Part shown: positions 35,237-45,237 of the stretch, in pieces
How positions within the stretch are numbered: the stretch's first letter is position 1
Layout: every line of letters starts with the position of its first letter
Assembly (NCBI GenBank): GCA_004353515.1
Contig: SMNZ01000001.1
Coordinates: forward strand, 682,001 to 746,000
DNA: 64,000 nt
DNA from: Alteromonadaceae bacterium M269
Lineage (GTDB): Bacteria > Pseudomonadota > Gammaproteobacteria > Enterobacterales > Alteromonadaceae
Direction: 5' to 3'
Program-made: the position numbers and the translations under genes
The notes under the pieces: model-generated
The model's input: only the letters and a program-made list of their open reading frames with translations
Told to the model about the DNA's origin: nothing
The model's database searches: none

Positions 35237-37624
35237 TTATTCCTCGTCGTGTCCATTAACTAAACGTGCAATATAAAGCAAACGATCAGCTGCTAAGGCG
35301 TTAATTGTGCCTTTGGGATAGCGGCCTTTACTATTTTGCGTGCCTGCGTCCTTGTCCATTAGCAATTCCAGTGCTTGATCAACAGTTTCTACAGCATAGA
35401 TATGAAACTCATTGTTTTTAACGGCATTTATCAGGTTTTTATTAAGCATTAAATTGATCATATTTGACTTGGGAACAATAACTCCCTGATCTCCGGTCAA
35501 CCCTCTGTGCTTACATAACTCAAAAAAGCCTTCTATCTTTTCATTAACGCCACCAACAGATTGAACCTGTCCGTATTGGTTAATGGATCCGGTAATTGCG
35601 ATAGATTGATGGATAGGTAATCCCGTCAACGCAGACATCAGGGCGACTAACTCACCTAACGATGCACTGTCACCATCGATATGACCATAAGATTGCTCCA
35701 ATGCGATATTGGCGGATAGCGTCAAAGGGAAGTTCTGTGCGAACTTATTCCCCAAATAGCCCGTTAGTAGCATGACGCCTTTGGAATGTATTGATTGACC
35801 TAATTCAACTTCACGTTCGATATCTACAACGCCATTAGATCCTGCGTAGACCGTAGAAGTAATTCGGGCTGGTGTACCGAAAACGCTGTCGCCAATCTCA
35901 AGCACGGTCAAGCCATTAACTTTACCAACTGCCATTCCGTCGGTCGCAATCAATACCTGACCTTCTTTAATATCATCCAATAACGTTTGACTAATACGCC
36001 CTGAACGCTTCATTTTGGCACTTAACGCATCTTCAATATGAATAACATCTAAATCTTTTGTTGATGATTGCTGACAATAGTAGAATGCCTCATGAAGCAA
36101 TTCGATAACTTCCGCAAACCTTGCTGAAAGATGGTGTTGATGAGCTGCCGTTCGCAAACTGAATTCAACCAAGCGGTACATTGCTTTTGCTGAAATACCT
36201 TCTATTCCAATTTGTTGTGCTTGAACTCTCACCCGGCCAACAAAGTCGAAAAGGCTTTTTTTATCTAGTGGGATTTCATGATCAAAGTCGACAAGAACCC
36301 TAAACAACTCATGAAACTCTTCATCGTAATCTTGTAAGTCATAGTAGAGATCGCGAGAACCGAGCAGAATAACCTTAACTTGAAGCGGGATCGTCTGTGG
36401 ATTCAATGTCATCGAGTTGACCATGCCAACCTCTTGCTGAGGGAAATCTAAACGCAGCACTCCACTTTTAAGCGATAATTTCAAGGCTTCCCAAACATAA
36501 GGTTGTTGAATCATCTTATCCGCATCGAGCAATAAATATCCGCCATTAGCTTTGTGAAGCGCCCCGGGACGTATCATTCGATAGTTGGTATACATTGATC
36601 CCTGTAAATTTGAGTACTCAATACGCCCAAACAAGTGCTGATACGTTGGGTTTGGTTCGTATATAACCGGAGCACCGCTACTAGCATGATGCGATATCAA
36701 GGTATTTGGCAAATACTGTTCTTCAAGCACTGAACGTTTGTCATATTCATCCTGTTTGTCATCTTTGTTTTCTTCCGCCAAAACTTCAACCACGGTTTCC
36801 ACTAAATGTGGTTTAAGCTGTTTTAGAAACTTCAGAATGGCGATATTAGAGGAATACTTATGCTCAAGATCTTTTAACAAAGGTGTAATAGCTTGTTCAG
36901 CTGTATCCTTTTTCAGTTGCCTGAGTTTTTCTGAAGATTCGCGCTTCCATCTTGGGAGCTCAATCAGTTTTTCACTCAGATGTTTTTCTAAATGATCGAT
37001 GAGTTGATAATGCTCTTGCCTTTGTTCATCCGATAAACTCGCAAACATTTTTTCATCAAGCGTTTCGCCGTCGATAATAGGTAAGAAACTGATGGTTCCA
37101 TCTTCTTCACTCAAGGTCACATTTTTAGTTAAGGCGTACTCCTCGACTTCATCAATGGCTTTGTCATAACGCTGTTCGAAATCACGTTTAAAACTAGCTT
37201 TCTTACGTTGATAGCTAGGATGATCATAAGCCGCAGGAAAAGTATCTAAAATCTCATCAATAAGAGCATCTAAATCTTTTGTAAGATGTTTGATTTCCCC
37301 TGGTGGCAAACGAAGAGCGATAGGTTCACGTTCATCGTCAAAGTTATTGATATAGCACCAGTCATATGGCGTATCACCTTGACTGAGGTGTTGCGCAACA
37401 TAATCGTGAACAAGGGTATAGCGACCTGTCGCCTGTTCACCCATGACATACAAGTTGTAACCATTCGCTTTGATACCTAAGCCGAAGCTCAAAGCTTCAC
37501 GTGCACGCTCTTGGCCAATAAAAGTCGAAGTTAAGGCGTTGTCATCTTTAAGCGCCTGATTGATAAATCGTTGATTCGGTTTTGCGGAAAGTTGGTTGTG
37601 AGTAAGCGGCTTTATTTGCGGCAT
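35237..37624 (-). CDS. Lon-family ATP-dependent protease (AAA_32/YcbZ-LonB type)
   Basis: A 795-residue protein with an atypical AAA module and a C-terminal Lon S16 domain. The P-loop reads GEQATGRYT, with Arg in place of the Walker-A lysine. Walker B is LLLDAD. A long helical insertion (about 140-290) separates them. The proteolytic dyad is S653 (DGDSAS) and K696 (GVNEKIEGF). It is longer than E. coli YcbZ and matches the approximately 800-residue Lon-like proteins of Vibrio and Shewanella relatives. Substrates are unknown. It is monocistronic by spacing. Confidence 0.88.
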   Translation of the reverse strand: MPQIKPLTHNQLSAKPNQRFINQALKDDNALTSTFIGQERAREALSFGLGIKANGYNLYVMGEQATGRYTLVHDYVAQHLSQGDTPYDWCYINNFDDEREPIALRLPPGEIKHLTKDLDALIDEILDTFPAAYDHPSYQRKKASFKRDFEQRYDKAIDEVEEYALTKNVTLSEEDGTISFLPIIDGETLDEKMFASLSDEQRQEHYQLIDHLEKHLSEKLIELPRWKRESSEKLRQLKKDTAEQAITPLLKDLEHKYSSNIAILKFLKQLKPHLVETVVEVLAEENKDDKQDEYDKRSVLEEQYLPNTLISHHASSGAPVIYEPNPTYQHLFGRIEYSNLQGSMYTNYRMIRPGALHKANGGYLLLDADKMIQQPYVWEALKLSLKSGVLRLDFPQQEVGMVNSMTLNPQTIPLQVKVILLGSRDLYYDLQDYDEEFHELFRVLVDFDHEIPLDKKSLFDFVGRVRVQAQQIGIEGISAKAMYRLVEFSLRTAAHQHHLSARFAEVIELLHEAFYYCQQSSTKDLDVIHIEDALSAKMKRSGRISQTLLDDIKEGQVLIATDGMAVGKVNGLTVLEIGDSVFGTPARITSTVYAGSNGVVDIEREVELGQSIHSKGVMLLTGYLGNKFAQNFPLTLSANIALEQSYGHIDGDSASLGELVALMSALTGLPIHQSIAITGSINQYGQVQSVGGVNEKIEGFFELCKHRGLTGDQGVIVPKSNMINLMLNKNLINAVKNNEFHIYAVETVDQALELLMDKDAGTQNSKGRYPKGTINALAADRLLYIARLVNGHDEE

Positions 37625-37784
37625 TGATTGTCAGGTAACCCAATAATTGAATTCTATTTTTTGATAGTGAAGCGCGATTATCTAGTGCTGTCAAACGTTA
37701 CCCGTAAATTAATTGCCATAATCATCGAACGCTTATGTTCTGTTGTTCTTTATCTATACAATAAAGGTCACTAGCTCCTAAAGA

Positions 37785-37806
37785 AAAGGCCGCAATTGCG
37801 GCCTTT
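37785..37806 (-). terminator. Terminator of the propeller-amidohydrolase gene
   Basis: A perfect palindrome with 11-base halves (AAAGGCCGCAA and TTGCGGCCTTT). On the minus strand it runs into TTTTCTTT. It begins 15 bp beyond the amidohydrolase stop. Confidence 0.88.
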
Positions 37807-37820
37807 CAATCGAAGAGAAC

Positions 37821-40800
37821 TTAGTGTCTCCAATGATGACGATGCTCCTTCTCTTCAAGCGCTGCTTGAGTTTCAGGCGGCATGGCTAATGAGTTTAGCT
37901 CTTCAAAGAAGAAAGGCATTCTTTCTTTTTTGCTTCCTAACTCATTCATTGTGTCTGCACTGTAAATACGACCATTAATCACAGTGTAAGATACATACTC
38001 AGAACGTCGCATATCGTCTAGCGGATTTCCGTCAATAATTGCCATATCTGCAAGCTTACCAACTTCAATACTACCAATTTGCTTACCCATACCGAGATGC
38101 ACAGCACCATCGATGGTTGCGCCACGGAGAGCTTCCCATGCACTGAATCCACCTTGGTGCATAATCCACATTTCCCAATGCGCCGCTAAACCTTCTCGTT
38201 GTCCATGGGCACCAATGTGTACAGAAACGCCATTATCACTTAGCTCTTTCGCGTACTTCGCGACTTCAAAGTGGTTGTATTGCTCATCGGGCGCTGTTGG
38301 TCTGCGGATAGCCCGACTATCAACGATATATTGAGGCGTATAACGCATTAGACGTGGGTTTTTCCATACGTCGGTTCTGTCATACCAATACACTTCGCCT
38401 GATAACCCTCCGTAAGAAACCACGAATGTTGGGGTGTAACCAACCTCAGTTTCTTTCCAGAGTGAAGTAACATCATTATATCCACGTGCAATAGGTAAAG
38501 AGTGTTCAAGCCCTGTGTGCCCATCAACTAGCATGGTTAAATTCTGATAAAGCTTACCGCCGCCTTCAGGTACAACCATCAAACCCAGATCTCGCGCAGC
38601 CGCAAGAACCTGCTGGCGTTGATCACGTCTAGGTTGGTTATAACTCTTAACTGAAATTGCCCCGACATCTTTCATGCGCTGTAGGTGAAATTTAGCATCG
38701 TCATAGCTATTAATGATTGCCTTAAACGATGGTGCTTCCGCACCGTAAAGAATAGTACCTGTAGAGAATATACGAGGCGCCACACGTTGACCGACCTTCT
38801 GCAATTCAGCGGCTGAGAATATCTCACCGGTATCATTCGATGGATCATGAATCGTTGTTACGCCGAAAGATAAATTAGAGTACTGAGTCCAATTCTGATT
38901 CGGAATAATTTGCTCACTACCTTGTCCACCATGTGCATGGGTATCGACCAAACCTGGTATGATGGTTTTTCCTTTGGTATCAACCAATAGAGCACCTTGA
39001 GGAATATCGACTTCACCATTTTTACCAACTGCAACTATCTTGTTACCTTCGATGATAACGACGCCATTCTCGATCACTTCTTTGGTATTCGACGCATCGC
39101 GCATAGTCACTATACGCCCACCTACTAACGCTTTAACACCGCTGGGCTTATCTAGGCTTACTTTGAATGAAAGGTTTAATCCTTCTCCATCCATTTCTGG
39201 CAGTTCACTAGGCGACCCATCAATAAAATCAAAGCTATCTTTCAAATCGCGTTCAAAGAAACGTGAGCCATGATGCCAGCTCAGAGACTGGTTATCTGTA
39301 CTCCAGGTCAAGTATTGGCCAGCTCTTTTAGATACTTGCTTGACCGGCAGCGTTTTCATTTTTGGTCCAACACTAACTGGCTGGCCAGAATCGGCGTAAG
39401 GTGCAATGTATGCATTATATTGGTGAGTGAAAGCTATCCACTTTTTATCGTGAGAAAGTCTGAACTCAATCGCGTCGCGGTTTCCGGTTAAATGCACTCG
39501 CTCTTCTAATCCGTCCAAGTTAACGCTCATAAGCTGGCGCTTTGTCGATGATGAACCTGGTGTGAAGGCTGTGTAATAAACACGTTCATTATCACCTGCA
39601 AAGTGTGGTTGCACCCCACTCTTGGCAACACGTTTCGTCTCTTTTGAGTCAAGATCTGTGACATAAATACCTGGCTCAATGGAATACTCAGGTGTCAACA
39701 GATAACCACCAGTAAACTTACGGTAAGTCACTTTCTTGCCGTCGGTTGAAAAGCTGGGTTCGGCGTAATGCCCCGGTGTTTTAGTGATTACTTTACTTTT
39801 TCCACCACGTGCAGAAACAGTTCTCACGCTACCTAAATCTTTATCATTCCAAGTTGTATAAACAATTGACTTACCGTCGTTTGAGAAACGTGGGAAATAC
39901 TCGTCATGATCGTTTTGCTTAGTTAAGCGCTTATGCTTACCAGTTTTGATATCGTGAACGTAAAGCTTACCCAAAGCCTGAAAAACAATAGATTTACCAT
40001 TGGGCGACTTCTGTGGCCAACGGATCATTTTTACATCAAACTCATCCGGTGCAACATCAACATCAAATCTTACCGCATCGGCATATTGCATATCTGTGCT
40101 GACATTAACATCAAGAGTCTTCAAGGATTTGTCACTGACATTAATACGATGGAATTTTCCACCGGTCCAGAAGACGATTTCCGAAGAATCTGGCATCCAA
40201 TCGAAGTAAGCAAAGTACCCTTCACTACCGAAGCCTTCTTGCATATCTCTTTCCATATTTTCGAAAAGAGGAGTTTCGTTTCCTGTTTCGAGATCTTTAA
40301 CAAATAGAACCGTCTTCTCGCGAATACGTCTTAAGAAAGCCAGACTTTTACCATCAGGCGAAGGTGTTGGAACAATTGCACCGCCAGTGCCACCGGCAAA
40401 ACGTTCTTCTTTACCAGTTTCTCTGTCGTAACGTGTGATAGCGAAGATACTCTTTAGCGGGTCTCTGTTGTAGCTAAACACGCTGCCAGGTGTTACATCT
40501 TGTGTGTAATAAATATATCGGCCATCTGCTGAAAAGATAGGGTCTGCGATGTTCTTTTGATCTTGCTCGCCGTGGGCTCGTTTTTTAATAGGAACACCGT
40601 TCCCACCGGCGACGTGATACAACCAAATTTCGCCTGCGGGAATACTACGGCGAGACATAATTCCTTTCGTGACCACAATGTATTGTCCATCTGGGCTCCA
40701 TTTTGGAGAATGGATAATATCGTTTTTAGACTTTGTAACCTGCGTTAGGTTTTCACCGTTGATATCCATTACCCAGACGTTTGAGATCCCATCGCGATCA

Positions 40801-41138
40801 GAAATAAAGGCGATTCTTTTACCGTCTGGACTTATTGACGGGTGCAGATCCCAAGCAAAATCATCGGTTAGTGCTGTCGCTTTTCCGCCGTCTAAAGACA
40901 CAGTAAAAAGATTACCCAACATATCAAACACCATACTTTTGCCATCTGGCGCAACATCAAGGTTTGACCATGTGGTTTCGCTGGTATTTATGGAGACTGT
41001 AGATAAAGGAAATGGAGGCTGAGTAATATCCCACTTATCATCAGTTGATTCAACAGCAACAGCCGTGGAAGCGATCGCTGAGGAAACCAATGTAGCAAGA
41101 GCAAACGCACCAAGGCGTTTAATTGGCATTTTTTTCAT
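37821..41138 (-). CDS. Exported TolB-like propeller fused to amidohydrolase
   Basis: A 1105-residue protein with a signal peptide (ending near STAVA, residue 28). It has a long run of TolB/WD40-like PD40 repeats (about 55-640), each with an SPDGKxIxF pattern such as ISPDGKRIAF and PSPDGKSLAF. An amidohydrolase domain follows (about 665-1080). The metal motif is H734-A-H736 (GLVDTHAHGGQG), followed by EHSLP and HIGAHGQREGLAAH histidines. The typical C-terminal strand GSIEVGKLADMAIIDGNPL is present. The tail is rich in His/Glu (EEKEHRHHWRH) and could bind metal. It probably hydrolyses a cyclic or peptide amide in the periplasm; imidazolonepropionase- or prolidase-like amidohydrolases are its closest look-alikes. 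The ATG follows GAAGG. Confidence 0.88.
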   Translation of the reverse strand: MKKMPIKRLGAFALATLVSSAIASTAVAVESTDDKWDITQPPFPLSTVSINTSETTWSNLDVAPDGKSMVFDMLGNLFTVSLDGGKATALTDDFAWDLHPSISPDGKRIAFISDRDGISNVWVMDINGENLTQVTKSKNDIIHSPKWSPDGQYIVVTKGIMSRRSIPAGEIWLYHVAGGNGVPIKKRAHGEQDQKNIADPIFSADGRYIYYTQDVTPGSVFSYNRDPLKSIFAITRYDRETGKEERFAGGTGGAIVPTPSPDGKSLAFLRRIREKTVLFVKDLETGNETPLFENMERDMQEGFGSEGYFAYFDWMPDSSEIVFWTGGKFHRINVSDKSLKTLDVNVSTDMQYADAVRFDVDVAPDEFDVKMIRWPQKSPNGKSIVFQALGKLYVHDIKTGKHKRLTKQNDHDEYFPRFSNDGKSIVYTTWNDKDLGSVRTVSARGGKSKVITKTPGHYAEPSFSTDGKKVTYRKFTGGYLLTPEYSIEPGIYVTDLDSKETKRVAKSGVQPHFAGDNERVYYTAFTPGSSSTKRQLMSVNLDGLEERVHLTGNRDAIEFRLSHDKKWIAFTHQYNAYIAPYADSGQPVSVGPKMKTLPVKQVSKRAGQYLTWSTDNQSLSWHHGSRFFERDLKDSFDFIDGSPSELPEMDGEGLNLSFKVSLDKPSGVKALVGGRIVTMRDASNTKEVIENGVVIIEGNKIVAVGKNGEVDIPQGALLVDTKGKTIIPGLVDTHAHGGQGSEQIIPNQNWTQYSNLSFGVTTIHDPSNDTGEIFSAAELQKVGQRVAPRIFSTGTILYGAEAPSFKAIINSYDDAKFHLQRMKDVGAISVKSYNQPRRDQRQQVLAAARDLGLMVVPEGGGKLYQNLTMLVDGHTGLEHSLPIARGYNDVTSLWKETEVGYTPTFVVSYGGLSGEVYWYDRTDVWKNPRLMRYTPQYIVDSRAIRRPTAPDEQYNHFEVAKYAKELSDNGVSVHIGAHGQREGLAAHWEMWIMHQGGFSAWEALRGATIDGAVHLGMGKQIGSIEVGKLADMAIIDGNPLDDMRRSEYVSYTVINGRIYSADTMNELGSKKERMPFFFEELNSLAMPPETQAALEEKEHRHHWRH

Positions 41139-41317
41139 TGTAGACCTTCTGTTTTAATTTATTTTTTACTTATTTGCATAGCGAAGATCGAAAGACCCTA
41201 GATGCAGACAAGTATTAGAGGCTACGGCGCACTATAGCCGCATCATAAAATGAGATCTACGATCCTTTGGTAATTGAATTTGGCCGCGTAAACCAAAAAC
41301 ACCAACTGTTGAGTTAG

Positions 41318-41989
41318 CTATCGATGAGAAACTCTAATGAATCGATTGTGATTGAGATAACTAAGAGAGAATAAAACAATAAAGGAGAAAGCCAGCATTC
41401 CCAAAGCCATAGCGTTAGCTTTATCTAGCTGAGAGGTTTCGACAAAATCATACAATGCAATCGACAATACGCGCGTCTCACCCGGAATATTTCCCCCTAT
41501 AAGCAACACTACCCCAAATTCACCCACTGTATGGGCAAAACCCATAATGGCAGCTGTTAATATTGAGTGCCGGGTTAACGGGAAAACAACGTCACGAAAT
41601 TGCTGCCAGCGATTAGCGCCAGCGCACTTAGCCGCGTCTAACAAATCAGCTTGGAGCATACTAAAGCCGTCGCGAATCGGCTGAACGACGAAAGGTAAGC
41701 TGTATATAATAGAAGCAATCAACAAACCTGAAAATGAAAAAACAAGCGTACTGTCAAACAAACTTCCCCAGATCTTTCCTACCCTATTCTGTGGTGAAAA
41801 AATCACTAACAAATAGTAGCCCAATACCGTAGGCGGAAGAATCAAAGGTAGAGTCACAATGGCGTCTATAGCTGGTTTTATTCGAGAGCGCGTTTTAGCC
41901 AGCCACCACCCTAAAGGAAGGCTGATTAACAACAAAAATATCGTTGTTAAACTTGCAAGTTTTACACTCAACCATATTGCTGAAAGCAC
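41318..41989 (-). CDS. modB: Molybdate ABC transporter permease
   Basis: A 223-residue inner-membrane permease with five or six helices. The ABC-contact loop DAAKCAGANRWQQFRDVVFPL is the EAA motif, and GFAHTVGEFGVVLLIGGNIPGETRVLS is typical of ModB. The start is a GTG at 41989, 8 bp after the modA stop. It is the last gene of the Moco/molybdate cluster. The ATPase ModC normally follows but is not present here; the next gene leftward is the unrelated propeller-amidohydrolase. Confidence 0.93.
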   Translation of the reverse strand: MLSAIWLSVKLASLTTIFLLLISLPLGWWLAKTRSRIKPAIDAIVTLPLILPPTVLGYYLLVIFSPQNRVGKIWGSLFDSTLVFSFSGLLIASIIYSLPFVVQPIRDGFSMLQADLLDAAKCAGANRWQQFRDVVFPLTRHSILTAAIMGFAHTVGEFGVVLLIGGNIPGETRVLSIALYDFVETSQLDKANAMALGMLAFSFIVLFSLSYLNHNRFIRVSHR

Positions 41990-41997
41990 GCTAATTA

Positions 41998-42762
41998 TTA
42001 ACTCCGGATATCATCGCTATTCGCTTTTGCATAGCCTAACTGGCTAATCACTTCTTGCCCCCTATCAGACAATACAAAGTTAACGAAGGACTGTCCTTGT
42101 TCAGTATTGTCACCCTGCTCCAACAATATGACCTTCTGTTCAATAGGGTTATAAAGTTTGCTCGGAACAATCCATATTGCGTTCTCATCGATATTAGACG
42201 ATCTGACTTGTGCCAGGGATAAAAAGCCCGCATCTACTGCGCCCGACTTAAGAAATTGTTCCACTTGTGCAACATTATTACCCCAGACTATTTTAGGTTC
42301 AATCTGCGGCCAAATATCCGTCTGTCTTAATAAATACTGTGTCGCTGCACCATAGGGCGCAAGTTCGGGTTTTGCAATCGCAATTTTACCCGTTACTCTC
42401 GTTAAATTCTCCAAGCGAAGTTCATTAAACTTTGGAGACCACAACACCAATCGACCGTAGGCATAGGTGTAGACTTTCTCCATCTCTAGCTCTTTACCCA
42501 GCTGCAACGGTCTTTCACTATCAGCCGAAAAAAAGAGATCAAAAGGAGCACCTCTTTTGACTTGAGCAAACAGTACGCCGGAAGACGCACTTGATAATGA
42601 GATATCTACCTTTGGATGCGTTTTTTTATATTCGTCGACTAGTGCCTGCATAGGCACTTGAAAATTCGCTGCAACAGCTATCCGCAGCTGACGCTCACTG
42701 CTGCTTTCGGCGCACCCTATTAAACCGAGTAAGATAAAAACTGATAATAAATAGTACTTCAC
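41998..42762 (-). CDS. modA: Molybdate-binding lipoprotein
   Basis: A 254-residue solute-binding protein for molybdate. The N-terminus is a lipoprotein signal with lipobox LIGC (Cys at 17), so it is likely anchored to a membrane rather than free in the periplasm. The core pattern LRIAVAANFQVPMQALVDEYKK, SSASSGVLFAQVKRGAPFDLFFSAD and GQSFVNFVLSDRGQEVI is typical of ModA. It starts with GTG at 42762, 6 bp after moaE. Confidence 0.93.
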   Translation of the reverse strand: MKYYLLSVFILLGLIGCAESSSERQLRIAVAANFQVPMQALVDEYKKTHPKVDISLSSASSGVLFAQVKRGAPFDLFFSADSERPLQLGKELEMEKVYTYAYGRLVLWSPKFNELRLENLTRVTGKIAIAKPELAPYGAATQYLLRQTDIWPQIEPKIVWGNNVAQVEQFLKSGAVDAGFLSLAQVRSSNIDENAIWIVPSKLYNPIEQKVILLEQGDNTEQGQSFVNFVLSDRGQEVISQLGYAKANSDDIRS

Positions 42763-42768
42763 TCAAAT

Positions 42769-43242
42769 TTACCAGTTATCAGCTTCTGCCTGATCCGACA
42801 TTTTGGCTTGAACCCAATGTTCACCTTCAGTAGTTTGTTCTTTTTTCCAGAACGGTGCTTTCGTTTTGAGGTAATCCATAATAAATTCAGCCGCATGGAA
42901 CGCGGCTTTACGATGTTTAGCTGCCACACCGACATAAACTATCTGTTGTCCCAGCGATAAGGTACCTACCCTATGGATAATCCTTACCTGGCCTACGGCC
43001 CAACGATTTCGAGCTTCAGTTGCGATTTCATCCAAACACTTTTCAGTCATGCCAGGATAATGTTCTAGCGTTAGCGCAAGAACTTGCTTACCTTCATTCC
43101 TGTTTCTAACCATACCGACAAAAGTCACCACGGCACCATCGTGTTGATTATGGTTAGTCAGTTCAAGATATTCATGTTGCTGGTCAAAATCGGCTTCTTG
43201 CACGCTGATATAATTTGACGTTGCTCGTGCATTGTCAGACAC
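42769..43242 (-). CDS. moaE: Molybdopterin synthase catalytic subunit
   Basis: A 157-residue large subunit of molybdopterin synthase, which moves sulfur from MoaD thiocarboxylate onto precursor Z (cPMP). Family strings are DGAVVTFVGMVRN, LTLEHYPGMTEK, IIHRVGTLSLGQQIVYVGVAAKHRKAAF and KTKAPFWKKE, with the catalytic lysine in the last. It starts with GTG at 43242, six bases after GGTGGG, 3 bp beyond the moaD stop. Confidence 0.96.
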   Translation of the reverse strand: MSDNARATSNYISVQEADFDQQHEYLELTNHNQHDGAVVTFVGMVRNRNEGKQVLALTLEHYPGMTEKCLDEIATEARNRWAVGQVRIIHRVGTLSLGQQIVYVGVAAKHRKAAFHAAEFIMDYLKTKAPFWKKEQTTEGEHWVQAKMSDQAEADNW

Positions 43243-43245
43243 AAT

Positions 43246-43491
43246 TTACCCACCTGTCACAGGTGGAAAAAAGGCGACATCATTACCGTCATTCAATTTT
43301 ACATCGTCGTCAGCCATGGTCTGATTTACTGCCGCTAGCGCTTTATCAGAACCTAACCACTCGTCCCAAGTATCTCCTTTTTCACACAACAGCTGTCGAA
43401 GGTCTCCAAGCGTTTCTGGCGTAGATTCAATAGTTAGGTTGCTACAATTGAGCACTTCTCTTAACTGAGCAAAAAATAAAACCTTAATCAC
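43246..43491 (-). CDS. moaD: Molybdopterin synthase sulfur carrier subunit
   Basis: An 81-residue ubiquitin-like sulfur carrier ending in the required double glycine (PPVTGG), which is activated and thiocarboxylated. I start at the GTG at 43491 (giving [14 protein letters not shown]), which overlaps the moaC stop by 8 bp and has GAGG nine bases upstream. A longer frame upstream lies inside moaC and is not credible. Confidence 0.94.
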   Translation of the reverse strand: MIKVLFFAQLREVLNCSNLTIESTPETLGDLRQLLCEKGDTWDEWLGSDKALAAVNQTMADDDVKLNDGNDVAFFPPVTGG

Positions 43492-43990
43492 CAGCTTGTA
43501 CCTCTTTATCTGATGCTTTCCAATGTCCTGTTTTACCTCCTTCCTTTTCAAGCACACGCATGCCTGATATACGCATAGAAGGATCAACGGCTTTACACAT
43601 GTCAAATAATGTCAGTGCTGCGACAGATACCGCAGTTAAAGCTTCCATTTCGACACCGGTTTGCCCAGCGAGTTTACATAAACTCGTTATTCTTACGCGA
43701 TCACTTTCTTTTTCGGGGGAAAACTCGACTTTAACCTTGGTTAACATAAGCGGGTGACACAGTGGTATCAAATCCGAGCATTTCTTAGCAGCTTGAATAC
43801 CTGCGATACGAGCCACAGCGAATACATCACCTTTGGCATGCTTACCCTCAGTAATCATGTGCAGTGTTTCTGGTGTCATCTCAACGTAAGCTTCAGCTAT
43901 AGCTTGTCGCTGTGTAACGGACTTTTCTGTTACATCCACCATATTGGCGTGACCTTGTTGATTCAGGTGTGATAATGATGCATCAGACAT
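43484..43990 (-). CDS. moaC: Cyclic pyranopterin monophosphate synthase
   Basis: A 168-residue enzyme acting after MoaA in cPMP formation. It carries [60 protein letters not shown] and the terminal [10 protein letters not shown], all conserved in MoaC. The ATG follows AGGA by seven bases. It overlaps moaD. Confidence 0.97.
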   Translation of the reverse strand: MSDASLSHLNQQGHANMVDVTEKSVTQRQAIAEAYVEMTPETLHMITEGKHAKGDVFAVARIAGIQAAKKCSDLIPLCHPLMLTKVKVEFSPEKESDRVRITSLCKLAGQTGVEMEALTAVSVAALTLFDMCKAVDPSMRISGMRVLEKEGGKTGHWKASDKEVQAGD

Positions 43991-43994
43991 TCAA

Positions 43995-44537
43995 TTATCC
44001 TCTACTCTCACATTCGTCATCCACACTTTTTAAGTGCATAACAAAGTTGCATGGCTTATGAGAAGCGTCCAGCTGTTCTTTCAAAATACCGTTCCAAGCC
44101 GTTTTACATGCACCGGTAGACCCTGGCATACAGAATATTGCGGTGCCATTTGCCATTCCAGCAATAGCTCTTGATTGAACCGTCGACGTACCGATTTCCA
44201 AGTATGAGACATGGCGAAACAACTCACCAAAACCTTCAACTTGCTTATCAAAAAGAACAGACAACGCTTCAGGTGTTGTATCTCTACCAGTAAAGCCTGT
44301 TCCTCCTGTAACAAGAACAGCTTGAACGTTGTCCGAAGCAATCCAATTTGAGACGATTGCACGTAGATGATACTTGTCATCTTTAACTATTTTCTTCTGG
44401 ACCAAGCTATGGCCTGCATTCTCAACCGCATCTGCCAGGAAGCCGCCTGACGTGTCATTACCCTCGTTTCGAGTATCGGATACTGTTAAGACCGCTATAT
44501 TCAGCGGTTGAAATGGTGTTTCTTTCTTATGTGACAT
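43995..44537 (-). CDS. moaB: Molybdenum cofactor protein MoaB (MogA-like fold)
   Basis: A 180-residue MoCF-domain protein. LNIAVLTVSDTRNEGNDTSGGFLAD, LVTGGTGFTGRDTTPEAL, FGELFRHVSY and FCMPGSTGACKTAW are diagnostic. It binds molybdopterin and may adenylylate it, or act as a paralogue of MogA. It starts 4 bp after the mobA stop. Confidence 0.95.
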   Translation of the reverse strand: MSHKKETPFQPLNIAVLTVSDTRNEGNDTSGGFLADAVENAGHSLVQKKIVKDDKYHLRAIVSNWIASDNVQAVLVTGGTGFTGRDTTPEALSVLFDKQVEGFGELFRHVSYLEIGTSTVQSRAIAGMANGTAIFCMPGSTGACKTAWNGILKEQLDASHKPCNFVMHLKSVDDECESRG

Positions 44538-44541
44538 CTCA

Positions 44542-45219
44542 TTACCTATTTGCAGCGTTAAACATCGATAACTCTTGCTCTGTATTAATGTTGAAAAACG
44601 CCTCTTTCATATTCGTTTCTAAAAATTCCACTGGATAGTCATTCAAAAAATGCTTTATTGATAAAGATTGATCTTTAGTGGATTGTTGGGACGCGGTATT
44701 TACTTCTTGTATCTTTGTCGCTCGGTTTAATAATCCATCTAACCTCAACATTATCTCTTCTGCGACAGGCACATAGAGTGGAAAATACATAACCTCGTCT
44801 ATGAGCTTAAAACAGCTAATACAGGATTGCTTCTGTCCATGCGTCGCTAACCTTGATAACAAACTTGGTTCAATACCCGGCATATCAACAGGGACTATTA
44901 ATAAACCATCAACTTGACTATCTTCTGCCGCTTCCTTATTTCTGGCTGCAACATGGGTCATTGCGCTATGGATACCAGACAAAGGGCCTAATTCAGGATA
45001 GATATCCTGTAAAAATATCGCGCTAGAGCTGTCATTTTCATCAATTGACGCACCAACAATTGAAACTGAACGCACGTCAGAAGATACAAGGGTGTCACGC
45101 GTTACGCGTAACATTTTTTCTTGCCCAACTAATACGTTGGCCTTATCTCGTCCCATACGGGTCGATTTGCCGCCTGCTAACAGGACACCCATAACGCCCT
45201 TTGAGTTGTGATTCGACAT
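44542..45219 (-). CDS. mobA: Molybdenum cofactor guanylyltransferase
   Basis: About 225 residues. The GTP-binding N-terminus is VLLAGGKSTRMGRDKANVLV, followed by DIYPELGPLSGIHSAM and VPVDMPGIEP. It links GMP to Moco to form the bis-MGD cofactor used by DMSO-reductase-type enzymes. Three candidate starts lie within 10 bases (GTG 45228, ATG 45225, ATG 45219); 45219 has the best distance to GGGTG. It is 18 bp beyond moaA. Confidence 0.93.
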   Translation of the reverse strand: MSNHNSKGVMGVLLAGGKSTRMGRDKANVLVGQEKMLRVTRDTLVSSDVRSVSIVGASIDENDSSSAIFLQDIYPELGPLSGIHSAMTHVAARNKEAAEDSQVDGLLIVPVDMPGIEPSLLSRLATHGQKQSCISCFKLIDEVMYFPLYVPVAEEIMLRLDGLLNRATKIQEVNTASQQSTKDQSLSIKHFLNDYPVEFLETNMKEAFFNINTEQELSMFNAANR

Positions 45220-45237
45220 TGTCATCACCCGATTAGG

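Noticed and set aside
43246-43605. A longer MoaD of 119 residues
   Set aside because: The extra N-terminal part lies inside moaC and is Cys/Lys-rich without MoaD similarity; the GTG at 43491 gives a normal 81-residue protein.
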